Below, piece after piece: positions 42,284 to 50,653 of a stretch of 64,000 nt of DNA; positions within the stretch are counted from its first letter, which is position 1, and every line of letters begins with the position of its first letter. The stretch is from Candidatus Rokuibacteriota bacterium. GTDB lineage: Bacteria; Methylomirabilota; Methylomirabilia; Rokubacteriales; CSP1-6. A program made the position numbers and the translations under genes. Location of the stretch: positions 1 through 64,000 of the forward strand of contig QHSP01000038.1 of the NCBI GenBank assembly GCA_003220495.1, given 5' to 3'. The notes below the pieces were generated by a model. It made no database searches. It was not told where the DNA came from and worked only from the letters and a program-made list of their open reading frames with translations.

Positions 42284-42289
42284 AGTGTA
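42284..42289 (-). promoter_or_regulatory. -10 box of a predicted leaderless promoter (radical SAM gene)
   Basis: TACACT on the minus strand; CTCGGCT (7 bases) separates it from the ATG at 42276. Confidence 0.5.
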
Positions 42290-42325
42290 CCCCCGCGCTG
42301 CGCGCTGCGGGCTCGCACATGGTGG

Positions 42326-42331
42326 TATCTT
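42326..42331 (+). promoter_or_regulatory. Possible -10 box of the CDGSH gene
   Basis: TATCTT. Initiation near 42338 would give a leader of about 30 bases with AAGGAGGA at 42353-42360, a conventional layout. Confidence 0.35.
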
Positions 42332-42368
42332 GATGGGCGCTGCTCAACCCCCAAGGAGGACTCACACG

Positions 42369-42575
42369 ATGGCCGTCAAGATCACTGCCCGGCCGAACGG
42401 CCCCTACCTGATCGAGGGCGAGTGCGAGCTTTACGATCCGACCGGAGCCCCGATCAATACGGCGGGCCAGGCGAGGATCGCGCTCTGCCGCTGCGGCGCA
42501 TCCGCCAACAAGCCGATGTGCGACGGCACGCACAACAAGGTCGGCTTCCAGGCCGCGGAGGCCGCGAAGAAGTAA
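42369..42575 (+). CDS. CDGSH iron-sulfur domain protein
   Basis: A 68-residue protein consisting of one CDGSH domain: C40-R-C42-x8-C51-D-G-T-H55 (ALCRCGASANKPMCDGTH), the three-Cys, one-His ligand set of a labile [2Fe-2S] cluster, plus the upstream GPYLIEGECELYD strand common to bacterial forms. ATG at 42369 with a strong AAGGAGGA. Redox or cluster-transfer roles are typical. It is divergent from the radical SAM operon. Confidence 0.92.
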   Translation: MAVKITARPNGPYLIEGECELYDPTGAPINTAGQARIALCRCGASANKPMCDGTHNKVGFQAAEAAKK

Positions 42576-42576
42576 C

Positions 42577-42864
42577 TTATTCCGGGCGAGCGTCGGGCTC
42601 GACGTCGGTCAGCAGGACCCAGTCGTCCGGCGGGTCCGGAGCGGGCCGTGTCTTGGGCGCCGAGGTGACCGTGCGGCCGCGACTCGGTGAGAACCACTCC
42701 CACATGCCGGTGGGTGCGCCGGTGTCCTGGGCTTCCCCGACTTCGGGTCCGGTGACGCCGGACTCCGCGCGCTCGGTCTTGCGCTGTCGCTTCGCTTCCT
42801 GCTTCGCCTTCTGGATATCGGCCCGGCGTCGACGCTCGAAGCCGTAGTGCCCTCCGCGACTCAC
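42577..42864 (-). CDS. Hypothetical basic protein, 95 residues
   Basis: GTG at 42862-42864. The first 35 residues are strongly basic and helical (ERRRRADIQKAKQEAKRQRK), and the rest is Pro/Asp-rich and probably disordered. The basic N-terminus suggests nucleic-acid contact, but no family is recognised. Stop lies one base beyond the convergent CDGSH gene. Confidence 0.55.
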   Translation of the reverse strand: MSRGGHYGFERRRRADIQKAKQEAKRQRKTERAESGVTGPEVGEAQDTGAPTGMWEWFSPSRGRTVTSAPKTRPAPDPPDDWVLLTDVEPDARPE

Positions 42865-42970
42865 CGAACACTCACGATTGATCTCATCGCCGAAATTCTA
42901 GCACGTGTCGCGCGGCTCGGGTCTTGGCGCCGGGGAACGGGGCTAAGCTCCGCGACGGCGCCCGACGCCC

Positions 42971-44008
42971 TCACCGAGGAGCCGTCCAGTCGCGCCACAG
43001 GGTGAGGAGAAGCGCGATCGCGACCGGTCCCACGAAGAGCCCGAGCGGTCCGAACGCCAGCAGACCGCCGAGGACGCCGAAGAAGCCGAGAAGGAACGGA
43101 ATCCGCGCGGCGCCGCTCAGGAACCACGACTTGATCACGTTGTCGACCATGCTGACCGCAAAGATGCCCCATCCCAGGAAGATGAGACCCCCGACGATCC
43201 GCCCTTGCACGAGGAGCCAGATCGTGGCGGGCACGTAGACCAGCGGCGGCCCGATCGGCGTGAGCGCCAGGAGTCCGGTGACCGCTCCCAGGAGCACGGG
43301 TGAGCCAAGGCCGATCACCCACGCGCCCAGCGCCAGGAGCAGCGCCTGGGTGAGCGCGGTCGAGAGGGTTCCGTACATCACGGCGCGGACGGTCTCGCCG
43401 AGTGTGTGGACCAGCGTGTCCACGTGTCCGCCCGCGAGGCGCCGCGCCGCTCCATGGATCTGCGGGACCAGCTCGGCCCCGTGCCGGTAGAAGAAGAACA
43501 GCGTCAGAAGGGTCAGGATCGCGTCGAGGGCCGCGCGTCCCAGGTCGCCCGCCGTGGTCGCGACGAGTCCGACGAGGAGGCCCGTGCGGGCGAGGACCCA
43601 CTGCTGCATCTGCGCCGGATCGGCGACCAGCCCTTGAATCGATTCAGCGACCCTCGGGCCCACTCGCGGGATGCCACGCAGTGCCGTCGTGAACGCCTCG
43701 GGGCCGCCGGCGAGCCAGCCCCGCAAGCCTTCGTAAGCCCTCTGGAGCTCGACGACGAGCGCCCCGGTCACCAGGACCGCGGGAACCACGACGACCAGGA
43801 TCATGAGCGCGGTCATTGCGAAGGCGCTGAGGCCGGCGCGACCGCGCAAGACGCGATCGATTCGCGCATGGAGGGGCCAGCTCGCGTACGCGAGGATCGC
43901 CGCCCATGCGATCGGGACTAAGAACGGGCGCAGGACCACGAAGGACGTGAGCACGATGAGCGCGACTCCCGCGATTTGAGCCCATCGCTGCTCCAGGATC
44001 CCGTTCAT
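42971..44008 (-). CDS. AI-2E family transporter
   Basis: A 345-residue polytopic permease. ATG at 44006-44008 opens MNGILEQRWAQIAGVALIVL; about eight hydrophobic segments follow, with the family-typical LTLFFFYRHGAELVPQIHGA, LTPIGPPLVYVPATIWLLVQ and a C-terminal FGPLGLFVGPVAIALLLTLW. Members export autoinducer-2, Na+ or other small solutes; naming the substrate would be unsafe. TAGAGT 7 bases upstream predicts a leaderless mRNA. A further upstream ATG at 44035 overlaps the promoter and is rejected. Confidence 0.88.
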   Translation of the reverse strand: MNGILEQRWAQIAGVALIVLTSFVVLRPFLVPIAWAAILAYASWPLHARIDRVLRGRAGLSAFAMTALMILVVVVPAVLVTGALVVELQRAYEGLRGWLAGGPEAFTTALRGIPRVGPRVAESIQGLVADPAQMQQWVLARTGLLVGLVATTAGDLGRAALDAILTLLTLFFFYRHGAELVPQIHGAARRLAGGHVDTLVHTLGETVRAVMYGTLSTALTQALLLALGAWVIGLGSPVLLGAVTGLLALTPIGPPLVYVPATIWLLVQGRIVGGLIFLGWGIFAVSMVDNVIKSWFLSGAARIPFLLGFFGVLGGLLAFGPLGLFVGPVAIALLLTLWRDWTAPR

Positions 44009-44015
44009 TCGGAGC

Positions 44016-44021
44016 ACTCTA
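44016..44021 (-). promoter_or_regulatory. -10 box of a predicted leaderless promoter (AI-2E gene)
   Basis: TAGAGT on the minus strand, 7 bases (GCTCCGA) before the ATG at 44008. Confidence 0.5.
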
Positions 44022-44230
44022 GACCCGCCCCACACGGCGCGCCACCGCCGCGGACCTCACGAGTGGTCCGCGGCTGATCAGACCTGGCTGTTCCGGGGCG
44101 GTAAGAATCGAGCCAGCTCAGCCGACTTCTAGGCCGGAAATTCAAAAATACTTGCTAATACGGATGGTTACGAGCATGGCACCGCCTGGTATCGCCTTTG
44201 CGTTACTACCCGTGCAGGAGGGAAAAGGCG

Positions 44231-44419
44231 ATGATCAGCACGATGGTTCGCACGCTCTCGCGGGTTCCGATCTCGCTCCGCAGCCTCGCCGTTTGCGTGG
44301 CTTGCGAAGAGTGCTTCGAGCTGGGCGACCCGACCTGCCCCTCTTGCGGCAGCGACGAGTACGTCCCGCTCCTTCATCAGCTCGAGGGCCGCATCCTCAA
44401 CATGACGAGCAACAACTAA
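44231..44419 (+). CDS. Small zinc-ribbon protein, 62 residues
   Basis: I use the ATG at 44231 because AGGAGG at 44217-44222 is 8 bases upstream. The domain VCVACEECFELGDPTCPSCGSDEYVPL has Cys at 22, 25, 28, 36 and 39, a zinc-ribbon/rubredoxin-like pattern with one extra Cys. No other domain. The 222 bases before it (44009-44230) contain no gene I can support. Function unknown. Confidence 0.75.
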   Translation: MISTMVRTLSRVPISLRSLAVCVACEECFELGDPTCPSCGSDEYVPLLHQLEGRILNMTSNN

Positions 44420-44552
44420 ATGCTGGTTCGGCGCGCCGAGTGGAGTCGTTCGGCCGCCAACCAGCTGGCTGCTGGATCGAGAGTCTGAGTCTCGACGCGA
44501 TCCCCCCTCGAGCAGTCCGCTAGATCGTTCCGACGAGCTCCCGCGCAACTCA

Positions 44553-45329
44553 TCAGCGCCCTTGCCAGTCAGGCTTTCGCTTCTCGAGGAACGAGCGCAC
44601 GCCTTCGTGGAAGTCCCGGCTCAGATAGCAGGAGACGATGAGATCGTCGAGGTCCCGCGGCGCCAGCGCCGCGAGCACCCGGCGCGTGGCCTCTTTGGTG
44701 GCCGCGAGGGTGAGCGGGGCCAGCTCGGCGAGGCTCGCGGCGAGCTCGCGCGCGCGTGACTCGAGCTCCGGCGCCGGATGGATTCGATCGACCAGGCCGA
44801 TCGTTTTGGCTTCTTGAGCGTCCAGCAGGCGGGCCGTCAGCACGATCTCGCGGGCGCGATTGGGACCGAGCACGGCCACGAGCAAGGTGAGGCTCACCGG
44901 CGCCAGAAAGTTGCCGAGCGTGCGGGCTACCGGCACGCCGAAGCGCGCGTGGGGAGCGGCGAGCCTCAGATCACACGCCAGCGCGATGAACAGGCCGCCG
45001 CCGATCGCGTCGCCCTGCAGCATGGCGATCGTCGGCTTGCTCATGCCGGCGAGCTTCGAGAGCACCCGGGTCAGGCGGGCCTCGTAGTCGAGCGCGTCCT
45101 CGCGGGTCTTGAAGTCCAGGAACTGGCGGATATCGGTGCCGCTGGCGAAGGCTCGGTCGCCCGCGCCCCGCAGGACGACCGCGCGCACCGACGGGTCGGC
45201 GTCGAGCGTGCCGCACGCATCGTGGAGCGCCTCGTACATCTCGAACGTCATCGAGTTGCGCGCGTCGGGGCGATTGAAGGTGAGGAGCGCGGTGGGGCCG
45301 TCGCGCTCGACGAGGAAGTGCGCGGTCAT
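44553..45329 (-). CDS. Enoyl-CoA hydratase/isomerase family protein
   Basis: A 258-residue crotonase. FNRPDARNSMTFEMYEAL, VLRGAGDRAFASGTDIRQF (oxyanion hole) and MLQGDAIGGGLFIALACDLR are standard. The second catalytic Glu region reads ARFGVPVARTLGNFLAP, without the Glu of hydratases, so it may be an isomerase, hydrolase or other crotonase. ATG at 45327-45329 overlaps the upstream stop (ATGA). Last gene of the tautomerase/ABC operon. Confidence 0.88.
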   Translation of the reverse strand: MTAHFLVERDGPTALLTFNRPDARNSMTFEMYEALHDACGTLDADPSVRAVVLRGAGDRAFASGTDIRQFLDFKTREDALDYEARLTRVLSKLAGMSKPTIAMLQGDAIGGGLFIALACDLRLAAPHARFGVPVARTLGNFLAPVSLTLLVAVLGPNRAREIVLTARLLDAQEAKTIGLVDRIHPAPELESRARELAASLAELAPLTLAATKEATRRVLAALAPRDLDDLIVSCYLSRDFHEGVRSFLEKRKPDWQGR

Positions 45330-45646
45330 CCGTGCCGTCGCGGGGCTACCCTGAAGCCCCAGCCCCCGAGGTCCTGATCGAGCTGGTCGCGTCGCCGCTC
45401 GGCGGGCTGCGAGCGCGCCACGATGAAGAGGTGGCCGAGCTCGGTCACTTCCCTCTCGGCCTGCTCGCGTCCGGAGCGCATGTCGAGCTCGTGGGCGGCG
45501 CGCGCGGTCAGGATCTTGTCGGCGAGGTGCGGCGGCGTGTAGGCCTGGGGCGTCGCGGCGAGCGTCGCCGCGGTGAGGCGAGTGCCGCAGCCGTTACAGA
45601 ATCGTGCGCCGTCGGGATTGTCCTGCTGGCAGGCCGGACACGTCAT
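45326..45646 (-). CDS. Zinc-ribbon protein resembling the N-terminus of class III cyclases
   Basis: 106 residues from ATG 45644-45646, overlapping the permease stop (ATGA) and the hydratase start (ATGA). MTCPACQQDNPDGARFCNGC has Cys 3, 6, 17 and 20. The following YTPPHLADKILTARAA recalls the YTPPHLAEKIL linker that joins such ribbons to adenylate/guanylate cyclase domains in multi-domain proteins. No cyclase domain follows; the rest is an unremarkable charged tail. It may be a truncated relic kept in the operon or a genuine small protein. Confidence 0.65.
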   Translation of the reverse strand: MTCPACQQDNPDGARFCNGCGTRLTAATLAATPQAYTPPHLADKILTARAAHELDMRSGREQAEREVTELGHLFIVARSQPAERRRDQLDQDLGGWGFRVAPRRHG

Positions 45647-46482
45647 CCTTTCACGCTCCCGGCCGTGAGCCCTTCCACCATGTACCGCTGGAGGTAGGTG
45701 TAGACGACGATCACCGGGAGTGTGGTGAGGACGGCGCCGGCCATGAGGTAGCCCCAGCCGTAGACATCGCCCGTGATGAACGTGGAGAGACCGACCGGCA
45801 ACGTCCGCTGCTTGACGTCGCTGATGAAGACCAGCGCGTACAGGAACTCGTTCCAAGCCTGCGTGAAGGCGAAGAGGCCGGCGGCGAGCACGCCGGGCGC
45901 CGCGAGCGGCAGGATGATGCGCCGGAACGCGCCGAAGCGCGTGGCGCCGTCGATCATCGCCGCCTCTTCGAGCTCCTCGGGAATCGAGCCGAAGTAGCCC
46001 ATGAGGAGCCACGTCACGAACGGCACCGTGAACGACGGATAGGCGGCGATGAGCCCGGCCAGGCTGTCGGCCAATCCCATCGTGCGGATCTGCGCGTAGA
46101 GCGGGATGAACAGGATCGACGGCGGCACCAGGTACGTGATCAGGGTCGCGCTCGACAGGAAGGCGCGGCCCAGGAAGCGGAGCCGCGCCAGCGCGTAGGC
46201 GCCGATGGTGCCGATCGCGGTGGCCACGAGCGTGCTCGAGATGGCGACGGCGGCGCTGTTGCGGTACCAGATCGCGAAGTCGGTCTTCGTCAGGAGCTGC
46301 GTATAGTTCTCGACGACGAACGGCGCGGGCCAGAACATCGACACCAGGCTCCGCATCTGGTCCTCGGTCTTGAACGACGTGATCGTCATCCAGTAGAACG
46401 GGAACAGGACCAGCAGGAGCAAGAACCCGAGCACGACGTAGGCGACCGTGGTCTGGAGCCGCTCGATCGCCTCCCGCTTCAC
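45643..46482 (-). CDS. ABC sugar-type permease (MalG-like)
   Basis: A 279-residue membrane component, six predicted helices. The EAA loop reads EELEEAAMIDGATRFGAFRRI (given here as the region near residue 185-205), contacting the ATPase. GTG at 46480-46482 overlaps the upstream permease stop (GTGA). It pairs with the permease at 46479-47420 and the solute-binding protein at 47441. Carbohydrate uptake family 1 is the family assignment; the sugar or other ligand is unknown. Confidence 0.9.
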   Translation of the reverse strand: MKREAIERLQTTVAYVVLGFLLLLVLFPFYWMTITSFKTEDQMRSLVSMFWPAPFVVENYTQLLTKTDFAIWYRNSAAVAISSTLVATAIGTIGAYALARLRFLGRAFLSSATLITYLVPPSILFIPLYAQIRTMGLADSLAGLIAAYPSFTVPFVTWLLMGYFGSIPEELEEAAMIDGATRFGAFRRIILPLAAPGVLAAGLFAFTQAWNEFLYALVFISDVKQRTLPVGLSTFITGDVYGWGYLMAGAVLTTLPVIVVYTYLQRYMVEGLTAGSVKG

Positions 46483-47420
46483 CTCGCGTGGCTCCGCCGC
46501 ATGTAGCGCGAGAGCACGATGATCACCATCGCGAGCGCCGGCAGCATGTAGAGCGCGACGGCGATGGCCTCGCCGAGCCGCTGGGCGCCGAAGGCCATCT
46601 CGTAGGTGAAGACCGGCAGCACCTGCGTCGCGCCGCCCGGGCCGCCCTTGGTGAGGATGTAGACGATCGCGAAGTCGTTGAAGGTCCAGATCGTCGACAG
46701 GAGCATGACGACGATGATGATGTTGCGCAGCGACGGCAACGTCACGTGGCGGAAGCGCTGTACGATGTTGGCGCCGTCCACCGATGCCGCCTCGTAGAGC
46801 TCGCCGGGGATCGCCTTCAGCCCGGCCAGGAACGAGATCCCGAAGAACGGGAACCCCCGCCACACGTTGACGAAGATCACCGACGCCATCGCGGTGCCGG
46901 CCTCGCTGAGCCAGCCCACGCCCTGCGGCAAGATGCGGAAGACCTTGACCAGGAGATAGTTCAGCACGCCGAGGCTCGCGTCGAAGATCCAGAGGAAGTT
47001 CAGCGCGGACACGACGGTCGGGGCGACCCACGGGATCAGCAGCAGCCCGGTGAAGAGGCTATAGCGGATGCGCGAGGTCAGGACCAGCGCCATCACCATG
47101 CCCAGGACGAGCTTGACGCCGACGGAGGCGAAGGTGAAGACGAACGAGTTCCAGACCGCGCGACGGAAGAAGCCGTCGTAGGCCAGGCGCACATAGTTTT
47201 CGAAGCCGACGAAGACCGGGGGGACGCCGACGTACTTTCGCGTCAGGCTCAGGTAGGCCGCGTAGCAGAACGGATAGGCGACCAGGGCGATCACCATGAT
47301 CGCCATCGGGAGCACGAAGAGATAGCCCAGGTGCCAGTCGGCCCCGAGTCGGCGCCGGAGTCCGGCGCGCGGTCGGGGGGCGCGCGCGCGCTCGACGGGC
47401 AACTGGGCGACGGTGGCCAT
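46479..47420 (-). CDS. ABC sugar-type permease (MalF-like)
   Basis: A 313-residue permease with ATG at 47418-47420. A basic N-terminal tail precedes six helices (LGYLFVLPMAIMVIALVAYP first). The EAA loop is GELYEAASVDGANIVQRFRH. Its partner permease overlaps its stop. No ATP-binding subunit is encoded in the operon, so a shared MsmK/UgpC-type ATPase elsewhere is expected. Confidence 0.9.
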   Translation of the reverse strand: MATVAQLPVERARAPRPRAGLRRRLGADWHLGYLFVLPMAIMVIALVAYPFCYAAYLSLTRKYVGVPPVFVGFENYVRLAYDGFFRRAVWNSFVFTFASVGVKLVLGMVMALVLTSRIRYSLFTGLLLIPWVAPTVVSALNFLWIFDASLGVLNYLLVKVFRILPQGVGWLSEAGTAMASVIFVNVWRGFPFFGISFLAGLKAIPGELYEAASVDGANIVQRFRHVTLPSLRNIIIVVMLLSTIWTFNDFAIVYILTKGGPGGATQVLPVFTYEMAFGAQRLGEAIAVALYMLPALAMVIIVLSRYMRRSHAR

Positions 47421-47440
47421 GGCTCGGAGAGCGCTCGGCG

Positions 47441-48808
47441 CTATTTGCCTCCTCGAATCTTGTAGACTTCCTCGACCCGCCCGTGCGCTTCCTTCAGCGC
47501 GGCCTCGAGCGACAGCCCGGCCGTCACCATCCGACCCGCCATGTCGCACAGCATGTACTGCGCCTGCACCTCGATCGCCGCCGGCGAGATCGGGCCGGGG
47601 TAACCTGGCCACACGCTGCGCATGATGTTCTGCAGCATGCCTTCGTAGTTGGGGTCGCTCTTCCAGTACGGGTGCTCGGCGCGCGACTTGTAGACCGGCC
47701 CGGCCTGGCCGCTGCACGCCTTCATGTACTCCTCGAACCGCTTCTCGTCCTCGACCCAGCGGATCATGTCTTCGGCGAGCTCGTGATACCTCGACTTCTG
47801 GAAGACGCCCCAGTTGTAGGCGCCGGCGAAGACGAACGAGCCGGCCGGCCCACCCGGCGTGAGGATGACCTGGGTCTTCTCGAACAACGGGTGCTTCTTC
47901 GCGCCCATGGCGTAGTAGAGGCTGGCCCCGTTGTTGGTGCTGACGAGCTTGCCGGCCATGTAGGCCTCGTTGTTGCTGGCGTCGTTCCAGCCCATCACCC
48001 CGGGCGGCTGGATCTTGTGCTTCTGGATCGTGTCGACGGCGAACTGGAGCGCGGCCATGTTCGCCTTGAGATTCGACGTCGCGAGCGCCGGCTTGCCGTC
48101 CTTGTCCCAGGCGCCCCCGCCATAGTCCCAGAGGATGTTCTGCATGAAGCCGTTGCCGTCGTCGCACCGGTTGAGCGTCTGGCCGAACCCCCAGATGTCC
48201 TTCGACGGGTCCTGGCACTTCTTGGCGACCTCGATCACGTCGGGGTCGTAGACCTTCGGCAGCTTGAGGCCCTTCTCCGCGAGCACGTCCTTGCGGACGT
48301 GGAGTCCGCCGCCGAAGGCCAGGCGCGCGATGCCGAAGTACTGGCCGTTGAACTGGACGACGCGAGCGGCGTACGGCAGGAGACCGCCGCGCGCAGCGGC
48401 GAGGTCCTTGGCCAGCTTCGTCTCGTCGCGCAGGGCCGCCTTGTAGCGCATCGGCCCCTGGTAGTTCATCTCGGCCACGTCGGGCGGGTTGCCCGCTTCG
48501 ATCGCGGCGACGAACTTCTGCTCGCGGTCGCCGAAGGTGGCCCAGTCGAACTCGGGCTCGACGTTGCGCTCCTTCGCCCAGGCCTCGACGTGCTTGGCAA
48601 GGATGTCGTTGCCGCCGGTCACGTAGCTCTTGAAGAGCCAGACGCGCAGCTTGGTCTTCGGCTGCGCGGACGCCATGCCGCGCAGCACGGCCAGGCCCGC
48701 GGCGGTGCCGCCGGTCAGGATGGCGGATTTCCGGAGAAACTCCCGCCGGGCGATGAGGCCCGCGTCGAGCTCGGCGGCGATACCCCTCAGGCGCGGGTCG
48801 GTCGTCAT
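47441..48808 (-). CDS. ABC extracellular solute-binding protein, Tat-exported
   Basis: A 455-residue family 1 binding protein. The N-terminus contains a twin-arginine signal ARREFLRKSAILTGGTAAGL with likely cleavage near residue 49 (ASAQ). The mature part begins KLRVWLFKSYVTGG and has the NPPDVAEMNYQG hinge-type segment and the PGGPAGSFVFAGAYNWGVF segment of sugar-binding proteins. ATG at 48806-48808 lies one base after the tautomerase stop. Confidence 0.9.
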   Translation of the reverse strand: MTTDPRLRGIAAELDAGLIARREFLRKSAILTGGTAAGLAVLRGMASAQPKTKLRVWLFKSYVTGGNDILAKHVEAWAKERNVEPEFDWATFGDREQKFVAAIEAGNPPDVAEMNYQGPMRYKAALRDETKLAKDLAAARGGLLPYAARVVQFNGQYFGIARLAFGGGLHVRKDVLAEKGLKLPKVYDPDVIEVAKKCQDPSKDIWGFGQTLNRCDDGNGFMQNILWDYGGGAWDKDGKPALATSNLKANMAALQFAVDTIQKHKIQPPGVMGWNDASNNEAYMAGKLVSTNNGASLYYAMGAKKHPLFEKTQVILTPGGPAGSFVFAGAYNWGVFQKSRYHELAEDMIRWVEDEKRFEEYMKACSGQAGPVYKSRAEHPYWKSDPNYEGMLQNIMRSVWPGYPGPISPAAIEVQAQYMLCDMAGRMVTAGLSLEAALKEAHGRVEEVYKIRGGK

Positions 48809-48809
48809 C

Positions 48810-48992
48810 CTAGTCGCTCGCCAGCTTTCCGTTGACGCCCCAGTTCGCCTTCTCCACGTCCTGGAAGACGATGTGCACCTGGTCGGCGGTCGTCTTGCCG
48901 ATCTTCACCATCGCCTCGGTGATCGCGGCGGTGATCTCGCGCTTCTGCTGATCGGTGCGTCCGGCGTACCACTGGATCGTGATGTTCGGCAT
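48810..48992 (-). CDS. 4-oxalocrotonate tautomerase family protein
   Basis: A 60-residue tautomerase with the invariant N-terminal Pro (Met-Pro2-Asn-Ile); Pro2 becomes the catalytic base after Met removal. REITAAITEAMVKIGKTTADQVHIVFQ matches the helix-strand plan. ATG at 48990-48992 with GGAGAGAGG upstream. It leads the ABC operon, suggesting the imported solute is processed by keto-enol tautomerisation and CoA-linked steps (the hydratase is the last gene); this link is inference. Confidence 0.85.
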   Translation of the reverse strand: MPNITIQWYAGRTDQQKREITAAITEAMVKIGKTTADQVHIVFQDVEKANWGVNGKLASD

Positions 48993-49026
48993 GGCCTCTC
49001 TCCTCGATTGAAAGTGCGTGGCAGCG

Positions 49027-49032
49027 ATTATC
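49027..49032 (-). promoter_or_regulatory. -10 box of the tautomerase-ABC operon
   Basis: GATAAT on the minus strand inside a short palindrome GCGATTATCGC. It leaves a leader of about 28 bases with a ribosome-binding site. The rest of 48993-49216 shows no supported gene. Confidence 0.4.
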
Positions 49033-49174
49033 GCAGCGGGCCGTCCGCCGGGCAAGGCAGCCCACGACGGCGCTCGTCGCTGAGAGCCAGGTCGTGCACG
49101 TCGCGATGCTCTGACCGGCCCGCGGCCGGCGGACCCCGTCGAGGTTGTCGTCGCGGATCTCGCGCCGCCGCCGG

Positions 49175-49197
49175 GCGTCCCGCATCAGTCGGGACGC
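49175..49197 (-). terminator. Terminator-like hairpin after the amidohydrolase gene
   Basis: GCGTCCCG (49175-49182), seven-base loop, CGGGACGC (49190-49197), 19 bases past the amidohydrolase stop on the minus strand. Perfect eight-pair stem, no T-run. Confidence 0.5.
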
Positions 49198-49216
49198 TCG
49201 GCCGCGACGATGCGTT

Positions 49217-50353
49217 TCACGGCACGATCTTGTAGACGCGCCGGACGTTCTCCCAGAGCATCTTCGACTGGACCGCCGGCGCGATGCCGCGGAACTGCTC
49301 CTCGATCGCCTTCTGCGAGAAGGGCCAGGTCCCGTCGCGATGCGGATAGTCCGAGCCCCACATGACGTTGTCCGGCGCGATCTCCGCCATCGCGCGCACG
49401 CCGTGGAAGTCCTTCTGGAACGTCGCGTACATCTGCCGCTTGAAGTAGGCGCTCGGGGGGAGCTTGAGCTTGAGGTCGTCGGCCAGACGCTCCTCGTACG
49501 TGTCGTCGAGGCGCTCGAGTATGTAGGGGAGCCAGCCGATCCCGCTCTCGCCCAGAACGAGAGTGAGCTTGGGGTGGCGCTCGCAGACGCCGGACAGGAT
49601 CACCGAGGCGCAGATCTCGTCCATCTGGAGCGGCGCGACCACGGTCCACGACCCGGCCGACGCCGGGCTCTGGATACCCTGCACGGCGTAGCCCACCGTC
49701 GCGGCGCCGCCCTCGAAGACATGAAAAGAAACGACAAGACCTGTGTCCTCTGCGGCGGCCCACAGCGGCTCCCATATTGGATGCCACACCGGGAGCGCCG
49801 CGCCCCATGGAACGAAGACGGCGCCGCGCAGGCCGAGCTCGGCACAGTGACGGACCTCGTCGGCGGCCGCTCCCGCGTCGTGGTTCGGCAGGCAGCCGAG
49901 TCCGAAGAAACGACCGGGCTCGGAGCGATTGAAGTCGGCGACGTAGTCGTTGTAGGCGCGGTAGACCGCAGCGAGGGTCTCGTGATCGGCGATGCCGCTG
50001 TGCGTGAAGAGCCCCCGTGAGATCCCGATGATGCCGTAGATGATTTCGGCCTCGACGCCGTCGCGCTCCTGATCCTGGCGCCGCTCGGCGGGATTCGAGG
50101 GCCGCGTTTGCGTGCCCGAGGCGAACCCCGCTTCGGCCAGGATACGGCCGCGCCGTCCACCCGTCACGCCCGGTCCGTAGACGCCCCACGGCCCGAGCAC
50201 CGCGTCGCCGGAGACCCACACCTTGCGACCGTCGCGCTCGACCACGTGCGGCGCGCGCTCGCGCCACGACGACGCCATGCGCGACGTGAAGGTGTCGGGC
50301 GGGAGGTAAATGAGATCCATGTGGCTGTCGGCCGACATCGCTCTGAGGGACAT
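49217..50353 (-). CDS. Amidohydrolase family 2 protein
   Basis: A 378-residue TIM-barrel metallohydrolase of the amidohydrolase_2 (ACMSD-like) type. ADSHMDL is the first metal motif, GLGCLPNHDAGAAADEV and VVSFHVFEGG supply mid-barrel residues (His), and NVMWGSDYPHRDGTWP supplies the late Asp. Members are decarboxylases or hydrolases of aromatic or cyclic acids. ATG at 50351-50353 with AGGAG 7 bases upstream. Confidence 0.85.
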   Translation of the reverse strand: MSLRAMSADSHMDLIYLPPDTFTSRMASSWRERAPHVVERDGRKVWVSGDAVLGPWGVYGPGVTGGRRGRILAEAGFASGTQTRPSNPAERRQDQERDGVEAEIIYGIIGISRGLFTHSGIADHETLAAVYRAYNDYVADFNRSEPGRFFGLGCLPNHDAGAAADEVRHCAELGLRGAVFVPWGAALPVWHPIWEPLWAAAEDTGLVVSFHVFEGGAATVGYAVQGIQSPASAGSWTVVAPLQMDEICASVILSGVCERHPKLTLVLGESGIGWLPYILERLDDTYEERLADDLKLKLPPSAYFKRQMYATFQKDFHGVRAMAEIAPDNVMWGSDYPHRDGTWPFSQKAIEEQFRGIAPAVQSKMLWENVRRVYKIVP

Positions 50354-50653
50354 AGGCGACTCCTTTGCTCTGACGCGAGCGCGCGCGAGTGAAGGCGAGC
50401 GTAGTCCCACTCGCGCGCGAACGCAAGAATCCGGAATCTGTTCTGACACGGCCAAGCTGGCCAGAGGCGGACAGTCTGGCGCGCGCGCGGCCAGCGAATA
50501 TTCGAAGCCGGTGGTCCAAATCGAGAAGAACCTTTCGGTTTGATTTTTGTGGAAATCCGGAATCTCGTGGCATTTCGCTTGCTCCATCTGCACTTCGCCG
50601 CGCGCACCCAAAGCGACCGAGCACGTGAGACGTGGCGACGGCAGAGGAGATTT
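50354..50653. other. 300-base divergent intergenic region
   Basis: No gene is supported here. It holds the ribosome-binding sites of the flanking divergent genes, a 12-base direct repeat AATCCGGAATCT at 50428-50439 and 50554-50565, and a palindrome CGAATATTCG at 50495-50504 midway. The stretch 50490-50570 is much more AT-rich than its surroundings, as expected for a control region. Confidence 0.5.

Noticed and set aside
48805-49185. 126-residue minus-strand frame upstream of the tautomerase
   Set aside because: It reads through the tautomerase in a different frame and contains no motif; the promoter of the ABC operon lies within.
50515-50545. Short hairpin AACC-TTTC-GGTT followed by T-rich sequence, as a terminator
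   Set aside because: Only four pairs, and it lies between divergent genes where no transcript should end.
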